From positions 1 to 11,897 of the forward strand of contig CAYGUK010000116.1 in the NCBI GenBank assembly GCA_964352985.1: a stretch of 11,897 nucleotides of DNA. Direction: 5' to 3'. Source of the stretch: CAYGUK01 sp964352985 (lineage in GTDB: Bacteria; Pseudomonadota; Gammaproteobacteria; JAHCLG01). The notes under the pieces were generated by a model. That model was not told the origin of the DNA, did no database searches, and saw only the letters and a list, made by a program, of their open reading frames with translations. Both the position numbers and the translations under genes were made by a program. Below are positions 6,625 through 11,897 of this stretch, one piece after another (positions within the stretch are counted from its first letter, which is position 1; every line of letters starts with the position of its first letter).

Positions 6625-6875
6625 TTGCGTATTTGCACTGTCCCAGCAAAAAAATTTCAAGCCCCTTGCTTAATTGCTATGATAGTATTTACCAAGCTGA
6701 AAATCGCCGTAATTAAACTTTCATTTTTTTCCTACGGTTAAAAACTTGGAATACCTAAACTTGTTTTTATTATTATTTTCACTTTCTCAAATCTCTGTAT
6801 TTAAGTCAATAGCACCGGTTCTATCTGTCTGATTTATAGGGGAAAACCACAGTATTGTGCAGCCATGTTAACTGT

Positions 6876-6904
6876 TTGTCACTTTCAAACTAGCTAATTA
6901 TGTT
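6876..6904 (+). promoter_or_regulatory. Probable sigma-70 promoter of dam
   Basis: TTGTCA (6876-6881, 5 of 6 to consensus), a 17-nt spacer and TATGTT (6899-6904, 4 of 6 to consensus). Transcription would begin near 6911, leaving a leader of about 35 nt with AAGGA at 6931-6935, 9 nt before the ATG at 6945. Confidence 0.5.
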
Positions 6905-6944
6905 ATTCTTCAATACAATTAGCTCTTTTTAAGGAAATGGATGA

Positions 6945-7766
6945 ATGCCTAAAACTGTCGGGATCACTACACCCTTTTTAAAATGGGCAGGAGGTAAGGG
7001 TAAACTCGCAAGTGTAATCCGCGAAAAATTACCAGCTGGTTCACGCTTAATCGAACCATTTGTCGGGGCCGGTGCTATTTTTTTAAATACGAATTATGAA
7101 TGTTATCTTTTAAATGACATTAACACTGATTTAATTAATCTGTATAAAATACTGAAAAAACACGGGAAAGACTTTATCGATTTTACTGAAACTTTTTTTA
7201 TTGAAAAAAATAATACGCCTAACAAATTTTATAAATTTCGAGATCATTTTAATTCCACTCATGATGAATATGAAAAGTCAGCCATTTTTATTTATTTCAA
7301 CCGTCACGGATTTAATGGCTTATGCCGATATAACGCCAGTGGCAAATTTAACGTGCCTTACGGAAAATATAAAAAACCATTATTTCCACGAGAGGCGTTA
7401 TTGAATTTTTACCAACAAGCTAAAAAAGCGACGTTTACTTGTGAGGATTTCGCCAAGACAATGCATCGGGCTAAAGCAGGAGATGTGATCTATTGCGATC
7501 CACCTTATGCGCCATTATCAAGCACTGCTTTTTTTAATCAATATGCCGGCAATCAATTTGATCTAAATGATCAAAAAAGACTGGCTGAAATCGCGCAAGA
7601 AGTAAATCAGAAAGGTATACCAGTATTAATTTCTAATCACGATATCGCATTGACTCGAGAAATTTACCAACCCGCTGACATTACGCAATTTGAAGTAAAA
7701 CGCTTTATCAGTTGCAAAGGCGATAAACGCGAAGTCGTCAGCGAATTACTCGCTTTGTTTGATTAA
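6945..7766 (+). CDS. dam: DNA adenine methylase (GATC-specific, Dam type)
   Basis: N6-adenine methyltransferase, D12 class (alpha group), 273 aa against 278 in E. coli Dam. The SAM-binding motif is FLKWAGGK (11-18) with EPFVGAGAIF (37-46); the catalytic motif DPPY is at 185-188, followed by APLS as in E. coli Dam. The recognition region NRHGFNGLCRYN (119-130) and FNVPYGKYKKP (135-145) closely follows E. coli Dam, including the NGLCR segment that contacts GATC, so GATC specificity is likely. AAGGA sits 9 nt before the ATG. No restriction endonuclease lies next to it, so it is a solitary methylase. Expected roles are strand marking for mismatch repair and influence on replication and gene expression. 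A GATC occurs at 6962-6965, just inside the gene. It converges with prpD on a strong terminator. Confidence 0.96.
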   Translation: MPKTVGITTPFLKWAGGKGKLASVIREKLPAGSRLIEPFVGAGAIFLNTNYECYLLNDINTDLINLYKILKKHGKDFIDFTETFFIEKNNTPNKFYKFRDHFNSTHDEYEKSAIFIYFNRHGFNGLCRYNASGKFNVPYGKYKKPLFPREALLNFYQQAKKATFTCEDFAKTMHRAKAGDVIYCDPPYAPLSSTAFFNQYAGNQFDLNDQKRLAEIAQEVNQKGIPVLISNHDIALTREIYQPADITQFEVKRFISCKGDKREVVSELLALFD

Positions 7767-7769
7767 ATT

Positions 7770-7811
7770 TTTGTAACTATTCAGCATAAATGAATGCTGA
7801 ATAGTTACAAA
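7770..7811. terminator. Bidirectional intrinsic terminator between dam and prpD
   Basis: An 18-bp perfect stem, TTTGTAACTATTCAGCAT (7770-7787) and its complement at 7794-7811, encloses a 6-nt loop (AAATGA). On the + strand it is followed by TTTTT (7812-7816). On the minus strand the tail is A/T mixed, so termination of dam transcripts is the better supported direction. It starts 4 nt after the dam stop and ends 4 nt before the prpD stop. Confidence 0.85.
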
Positions 7812-7814
7812 TTT

Positions 7815-9251
7815 TTAATCTATCACCCATAAATTCACAAATTCATCGACAGGCATTTTTTCTAATTTAGTTTGCTCATCACAAGCAGACATTATTTTTT
7901 CCACTTGAGTTGAATTAAATTGTGTCGCTAAATTGCGTTTAAATTTCTCAATTAATACTGGGATACCTTCTTCACGTCGACGTTTATGACCAATGGGATA
8001 TTCAATTGTGATTTTATCTGTTTTACTACCATCGTTAAATTCAACTTGCATTGAATTAGCAATCGAGCGTTTTTCAGGATCTAAATAATCAACAGAAAAT
8101 TGTTTATTTTCTTCGATAATCATTTTATCACGTAAAGTATCAATACGCGGATCACTTGCAACATCATCTTCATAATGATCAGCATTTAAATCACCAAAGA
8201 TTAATCCAATGGCACTCATATATTGAATGCAATGATCTCTATCGGCAGGATTATATAAAGGACCTGTTTTACTAATAATTCGAATCGCTGATTCATGGGT
8301 AGTAATATAAACGGCTTTAATGTCAGCTAATCTATCTTTGATTTGTGAATGAAGTTCAACGGCGCATTCAACAGCAGTTTGCGCATGAAATTCCGCCGGA
8401 AAAGAAATTTTAAATAACACATTTTCCATCACATAACTTGCCAAGGGTCGCTGAAAAATTAACGATTTTCCGTTAAATAAAACATCATAAAAACCCCAAG
8501 TTTTAGCCGTTAACACGCTGGGATAACCCATTTCACCTAACAATGTGATCATCGCTAAACGCACACCACGAGACGTCGCATCACCAGCTGCCCAAGATTT
8601 TCTTGAACCCGTATTCGGTGCGTGACGATAAGTTCTAAGTGATTGCCCATCGACAAATGCTTGTGATAGAGCATTTAAAATTTGGGTGCGATCGCCGCCC
8701 ATTAAACGAGTGACAACGCCTGTGCTCGCAATTTTAACCAAGGCAACATGATCTAATCCAACTCGATTAAAACTATTTAATATTGCAAGACCACCTTGTA
8801 TTTCATGTGCCTTGACCATCGCAACTAAAACATCATGAACCGTAAACTTTTTTTGTTTTTGTCGAGTCAGATAATCACAGACTGCAAGTATTGCACCTAA
8901 ATTGTCTGAAGGATGACCCCACTCTGCAGCAAGCCAGGTATCATTAAAATCAAGCCAACGGATCATAGCACCTATGTTAAATGCCGCTTGCACAGGATCT
9001 AAAACATAAGAAGTTCCTGGGACGCGCGCGCCCATTTCAACTTTCGTTCCAGGCACGATTGGGCCGAGCAATTTGGTACAAGCTTTATAATTTAACGCTA
9101 AAATGCCACATCCTAAAGTATCCATTAAACAGTAACGTGCTGTTGTTAACGACTCTTCAGAAATGACATTATCATTTAAAATATAATCTGCTAAAGTTTG
9201 TAATACTTCATCATAATCTTGTCTAATGTTTTGCTCTACCGCGTGACTCAT
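7815..9251 (-). CDS. prpD: 2-methylcitrate dehydratase (MmgE/PrpD family)
   Basis: Dehydrates 2-methylcitrate to 2-methyl-cis-aconitate in the methylcitrate cycle that detoxifies and uses propionyl-CoA; cytosolic, iron-sulfur independent. The 478-aa length matches E. coli PrpD (483). Recognisable family blocks are VPGTSYVLDPVQAAFNIGA (77-95), RWLDFNDTW (98-106), HPSDNLGAIL (113-122), KSWAAGDATSRG (218-229) and FPAEFHAQTAVE (284-295). The start at 9251 overlaps the ispG stop as ATGA, with AAGAGG 7 nt upstream inside ispG, so it is translationally coupled. prpC lies two genes upstream on the same strand. AcnB-type hydration and PrpB lyase must be supplied from elsewhere. It ends at the shared terminator with dam. 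Confidence 0.97.
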   Translation of the reverse strand: MSHAVEQNIRQDYDEVLQTLADYILNDNVISEESLTTARYCLMDTLGCGILALNYKACTKLLGPIVPGTKVEMGARVPGTSYVLDPVQAAFNIGAMIRWLDFNDTWLAAEWGHPSDNLGAILAVCDYLTRQKQKKFTVHDVLVAMVKAHEIQGGLAILNSFNRVGLDHVALVKIASTGVVTRLMGGDRTQILNALSQAFVDGQSLRTYRHAPNTGSRKSWAAGDATSRGVRLAMITLLGEMGYPSVLTAKTWGFYDVLFNGKSLIFQRPLASYVMENVLFKISFPAEFHAQTAVECAVELHSQIKDRLADIKAVYITTHESAIRIISKTGPLYNPADRDHCIQYMSAIGLIFGDLNADHYEDDVASDPRIDTLRDKMIIEENKQFSVDYLDPEKRSIANSMQVEFNDGSKTDKITIEYPIGHKRRREEGIPVLIEKFKRNLATQFNSTQVEKIMSACDEQTKLEKMPVDEFVNLWVID

Positions 9252-10483
9252 GCAATTGCCTCTTCACCATATTTCTGTTGAACGTAATTATTTAAAATTT
9301 CCATAAATTCTTCTGCAATATTTTCACCGCGCAGTGTAGCGGTTTTTTCACCGTCTTGGAATACGGGCGCCACGGGTTTTTCACCTGAGCCTGGCAAACT
9401 AATACCAATATCAGCATGTTTACTTTCACCGGGGCCATTCACAATGCAACCCATAACGGCAACTTGCATGGATTCAACACCAGGATATTGTTGTTGCCAA
9501 ACTGGCATTTGATCTCTTAAAAAATGTTGGATTTTATCCGCTAATTCTTGATAGTACGTGCTGGTTGTCCGACCACAACCAGGACAAGCAGAGACTTGTG
9601 GCGTAAATGATCGAATACCCATGGACTGCAAAATTTCCTGGCAAACTAAAACTTCTTTACGTCTATCGCCGCCGGGTTCAGGTGTTAGCGATGCTCGAAT
9701 AGTATCACCAATACCTTGCTGTAATAAAATACTCATCGCAGCAGTTGTTGCAACAATACCTTTTGATCCCATTCCTGCTTCTGTCAATCCTAAATGGAGC
9801 GCATGATTAGATCGTTTTGCTAATTCTTGATAAATTAAAACTAAATCTTGCACACGTGATACTTTACAAGCCAAGATAATTTTATCACGAGCCAATCCCA
9901 TATTTTCTGCCACTTCAGCATTCGCTAAAGCTGAAATAATAATCGCTTCGCGCATCACATCATCAGCGTCTTTGGGATGCGCTTGTTTAGAATTTTCATC
10001 CATCATATGAGTCAATAAATCTTGATCAAGACTTCCCCAGTTAACCCCAATGCGAACCGGTTTATTATATTTGATTGCGGCTTCGACCATCATCGCAAAT
10101 TGTGAGTCACGCTTATTACCAAAACCAACATTACCAGGATTTATTCTAAATTTATCGAGAGTTTTGGCACAGTCTTCGTATTTTGATAAAATTCGATGTC
10201 CGTTATAATGAAAATCTCCAATTAATGGCACATTGCAATTTTCTTTAAGTAAGAGTTCTTTAATATAGGGAACTTGTTTAGCCGCTTCTTCAGTATTAAC
10301 CGTTAAACGTACCAATTCTGAACCTGCATCGGCTAATAATTTAATTTGTTTTGCTGTTGCTTTGGCATCTTCGGTATCGGTATTCGTCATTGATTGAACG
10401 ACGATGGAGGCATCACCACCAACAGTGATATTTCCCACTTTAACTGCAACACTTTTTCTACGGATGATATTATGCAAGGCCAT
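9248..10483 (-). CDS. ispG: 4-hydroxy-3-methylbut-2-enyl diphosphate synthase (MEP pathway)
   Basis: IspG/GcpE performs the penultimate step of the MEP isoprenoid pathway, converting MEcPP to HMBPP with a [4Fe-4S] cluster and flavodoxin/ferredoxin electrons. The protein is 411 aa. The N-terminal TIM barrel runs from RRKSVAVKVGNITVGG to about residue 265 (VVQSMTNTDT at 28-37, HYNGHRIL at 92-99, RINPGNVG at 113-120, RIGVNWGSL at 144-152). The cluster ligands C300 and C303 (SACPGCGRT), C346 (MGCIVNGPGE) and E353 are all present. The C303-C346 interval is somewhat longer than in E. coli IspG. The ATG at 10483 has AAGGAG 8 nt upstream. It lies 75 nt after prpC and overlaps prpD by 4 nt, so an essential isoprenoid gene sits inside a propionate operon, which is unusual. 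Confidence 0.97.
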   Translation of the reverse strand: MALHNIIRRKSVAVKVGNITVGGDASIVVQSMTNTDTEDAKATAKQIKLLADAGSELVRLTVNTEEAAKQVPYIKELLLKENCNVPLIGDFHYNGHRILSKYEDCAKTLDKFRINPGNVGFGNKRDSQFAMMVEAAIKYNKPVRIGVNWGSLDQDLLTHMMDENSKQAHPKDADDVMREAIIISALANAEVAENMGLARDKIILACKVSRVQDLVLIYQELAKRSNHALHLGLTEAGMGSKGIVATTAAMSILLQQGIGDTIRASLTPEPGGDRRKEVLVCQEILQSMGIRSFTPQVSACPGCGRTTSTYYQELADKIQHFLRDQMPVWQQQYPGVESMQVAVMGCIVNGPGESKHADIGISLPGSGEKPVAPVFQDGEKTATLRGENIAEEFMEILNNYVQQKYGEEAIA

Positions 10484-10499
10484 GGTGCTAACTCCTTCA

Positions 10500-10529
10500 A
10501 TATGGCTGATTGTACGGGCTACACCATAT
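10500..10529. repeat. Imperfect hairpin in the prpC-ispG gap
   Basis: ATATGG (10500-10505) pairs with CCATAT (10524-10529), and inside it TGTA (10511-10514) pairs with TACA (10520-10523) around a 5-nt loop, with a 5-nt bulge on one side. It occupies the 75-nt space upstream of the ispG ribosome binding site. It could be an mRNA processing or weak attenuation structure; there is no T-run, so it is not a terminator. Confidence 0.3.
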
Positions 10530-10558
10530 CATATCCGCTATATCTTTAAAACCAGGAT

Positions 10559-11677
10559 CTATCTCCCTGAAATATCAATAAATGCCTTAGCATCGGGTCC
10601 AATATACTCAGCAGTAGGACGAATTAATCGGTTATTGCCCCTTTGCTCAATAACATGCGCAGACCAGCCGGTAATACGCGACATGACAAAAATCGGCGTA
10701 AATAATTCCGTTGGGATACCGCATAAATGATAAGCTGAAGCACTATAAAAATCCGCATTAGGAAATAATTTCTTTTCTTCCCACATTAATTTTTCGATCG
10801 TTTCACTGATGTTAAATAAATTAAGATTATTATTTTGAGTTGCTAATTCTTTTGAATAAGCTTTGATAATATCAGAACGTGGATCGCTAATTTTATAGAC
10901 GCGATGGCCAAAACCCATGACTAATTCTTTATTTGCTAACATTTGTATTAAACCAGCATGTGCCGCTTTCGGTGTTGCAAATTTTTCAATTAAAGCCATA
11001 GCGGCTTCATTTGCGCCACCATGCAAAGGCCCACTTAACGTACCAATCGCAGAAGTAATTGCAGAATAAAAATCTGACATGGTTGCAGTGGTCACACGCG
11101 CAGCAAAAGTTGAAGCATTAAATTCATGCTCAGCATATAAGATTAATGATACATCGACAGTTTTACGTGCTAAATCAGTGGGTGCTTTATTCAGTAAACC
11201 ATGAAGAAAATATCCCGCTACAGAATCTTCATTTATTTCAGTATCAAATTGATAACCACTATGTTGAAAATGATACCAGTACAATAATATAGACGGAAAA
11301 ATTCCAATTAATCGATCTGCAATATTTTTTTGATCAGCAACATCATTTTCGGGTTCTAAATTACCTAACATTGAACATCCAGTACGTAACACATCCATGG
11401 GATGAGTATCTTTAGGAATTAATTCTAAAACCGTTTTTAACGCGTTAGGCAGTGCCCGATTTTTAATTAAAGTTTGACGATATTGAGTTAGTTGTTGTTG
11501 ATTGGGTAAATCACCATGAATTAATAAATAAGCGACTTCTTCAAACGAAGCATGTTTAGCCAAATCATCAATACCATAACCACGATAAGTTAAACCAATA
11601 CCTTCCTTACCAACGGTGCAAATGGAAGTTTGTCCTGCAGTTACGCCTGCTAAACCACCTGGCTTTTTATCACTCAT
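10559..11677 (-). CDS. prpC: 2-methylcitrate synthase (citrate synthase family)
   Basis: Condenses propionyl-CoA with oxaloacetate to 2-methylcitrate, the entry step of the methylcitrate cycle; 372 aa, close to E. coli PrpC (389). The N-terminal GLAGVTAGQTSICTVG (8-23) and LILYAEHEFNASTFAARV (178-195) are typical of PrpC rather than of the long GltA type. The citrate synthase catalytic residues are present: H219 (GPLHGGANE), H258 (GFGHRVY) and D309 (ADFYSAS). R267 (DPRS) and the C-terminal IEQRGNNRLIRP are also conserved. The ATG at 11677 has GGAGAG 8 nt upstream. It is the first gene of prpC-ispG-prpD and diverges from fumC. Such enzymes often keep some citrate synthase activity; the prp context favours the methylcitrate role. 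prpB, usually next to prpC, is absent here. Confidence 0.95.
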   Translation of the reverse strand: MSDKKPGGLAGVTAGQTSICTVGKEGIGLTYRGYGIDDLAKHASFEEVAYLLIHGDLPNQQQLTQYRQTLIKNRALPNALKTVLELIPKDTHPMDVLRTGCSMLGNLEPENDVADQKNIADRLIGIFPSILLYWYHFQHSGYQFDTEINEDSVAGYFLHGLLNKAPTDLARKTVDVSLILYAEHEFNASTFAARVTTATMSDFYSAITSAIGTLSGPLHGGANEAAMALIEKFATPKAAHAGLIQMLANKELVMGFGHRVYKISDPRSDIIKAYSKELATQNNNLNLFNISETIEKLMWEEKKLFPNADFYSASAYHLCGIPTELFTPIFVMSRITGWSAHVIEQRGNNRLIRPTAEYIGPDAKAFIDISGR

Positions 11678-11707
11678 GAAAAAATCTCTCCAAAAATCGA
11701 AAAAGAC

Positions 11708-11736
11708 AAACTACAGCAAATAAGCAAAACTTGCAA
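11708..11736 (-). promoter_or_regulatory. Candidate promoter of the prpC-ispG-prpD operon
   Basis: On the minus strand TTGCAA (11731-11736) is followed by a 17-nt spacer and TAGTTT (11708-11713); each hexamer matches 4 of 6 consensus bases. Spacing and position, about 30 nt before the prpC ATG, are right, but the match is modest. No clear fumC promoter could be singled out in the same 139-nt gap, though TATTAT at 11787-11792 is a possible -10. Confidence 0.35.
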
Positions 11737-11816
11737 CGCACAATCCTATTTTTCAATTCTTAAAAAAAGCGTTAGACTACGCCCAATATTATTTTTCTAA
11801 CTTAAAGGAATCTAAC

Positions 11817-11897
11817 ATGACACATGCCACACGTACAGAAAGTGATAGTATGGGCAAAATTGATGTGCCTGCTAATCATTACTGGGGCGCGCAAACA
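11817..11897 (+). CDS. fumC: Class II fumarate hydratase, N-terminal fragment (continues past window)
   Basis: Only the first 27 residues are visible. They match the FumC N-terminus: R-x-E-x-D-SMG, then IDVP and YWGAQT. The related aspartase has YGVHT in place of WGAQT, so fumarase is the better call. It hydrates fumarate to malate without an iron-sulfur cluster (TCA cycle). AAAGGAA at 11804-11810 lies 6 nt before the ATG. It is divergent from prpC with 139 nt between starts; together with the methylcitrate cycle it would help turn succinate back into oxaloacetate. The rest of the gene is outside the window. Confidence 0.9.
   Translation, partial: MTHATRTESDSMGKIDVPANHYWGAQT

Larger units (their letters stand above)
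6518..6944. other. 427-bp divergent intergenic region between the peptide transporter and dam
   Basis: No supportable gene lies here; the only ORFs are short and lack ribosome binding sites. It must hold both divergent promoters. A fair dam promoter is listed separately; no convincing transporter promoter was found. Minor dyads include ATTCATTG / CAATGAAT (6601-6624) and TAAAAAC / GTTTTTA (6739-6745 and 6763-6769). The region is long for this compact window, so an unrecognised small RNA or regulatory leader is possible. Confidence 0.6.

Noticed and set aside
6518..6649. 44-residue N-terminal extension of the peptide transporter from a TTG at 6649
   Set aside because: It is hydrophilic and unlike the POT family N-terminus, and the first codon is TTG. 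The ATG at 6517 fits family length and the position of the ERF motif.
6679..6741. Short + strand ORF (about 20 codons) in the gap before dam
   Set aside because: No ribosome binding site, no recognisable product, and length within chance expectation.
10404..10730. 108-codon + strand open frame across prpC and ispG
   Set aside because: It is antisense to two well-supported genes and shows no family features; a shadow frame.
1..11897. tRNA, rRNA, CRISPR array, transposase or restriction endonuclease
   Set aside because: None was seen on either strand; no regularly spaced repeats and no coding frame with such motifs. Dam therefore looks solitary.

Overview
The window is AT-rich bacterial chromosome. 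It suggests a gammaproteobacterium: it carries a close Dam-type GATC methylase, proteobacterial-type PrpC and PrpD, IspG, PanD and a class II fumarase. The low GC content, peptide and sugar transporters, propionate catabolism and one low-complexity, effector-like protein would suit a host-associated lineage such as the Legionellales (Coxiella/Legionella relatives). That placement is inference, because no rRNA or other phylogenetic marker is present.

Left block (2-3179, + strand): a tightly packed operon whose beginning lies outside the window. It holds the 3' part of a sugar-porter MFS transporter, a short-chain dehydrogenase/reductase (SDR), a mannonate dehydratase of the enolase superfamily (ManD/RspA type, all catalytic residues present) and panD. 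The first three fit uptake and conversion of a hexuronate/aldonate to 2-keto-3-deoxygluconate. panD (beta-alanine for pantothenate/CoA) has no direct metabolic link and appears to ride on the same transcript.

Middle block (3213-5056, mostly - strand): a GNMT-like SAM methyltransferase with a GTG start and no visible Shine-Dalgarno sequence lies downstream of an unrecognised 240-residue protein with disordered, charged ends. Upstream of the unknown gene is a roughly 150-bp segment bounded by an 11-bp perfect inverted repeat. The inverted match becomes 21 bp if a 22-nt block is removed from one arm. It could be a MITE-like element or a structured leader, and it is the most unexplained sequence in the window.

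Right-centre (5057-7811): a POT-family peptide transporter (- strand; the start is set at 6517, not the upstream TTG) diverges from dam (+) across 427 bp of non-coding DNA. dam and prpD converge on a strong 18-bp stem that probably serves as a terminator in both directions.

Right block (7815-11677, - strand): prpC - ispG - prpD. The two methylcitrate-cycle genes flank the MEP-pathway gene ispG, and ispG and prpD overlap by ATGA. Divergent to prpC is the 5' end of fumC. PrpC and PrpD take propionyl-CoA plus oxaloacetate towards pyruvate and succinate, and fumarase would help return succinate carbon to oxaloacetate. prpB and an acetyl/propionyl-CoA synthetase are not in the window.

No tRNA, rRNA, CRISPR array or recognisable transposase was seen. 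Most genes look like ordinary metabolism. The items worth following are the inverted-repeat segment with the unknown gene, the ispG insertion in the prp operon, and panD in the mannonate operon.
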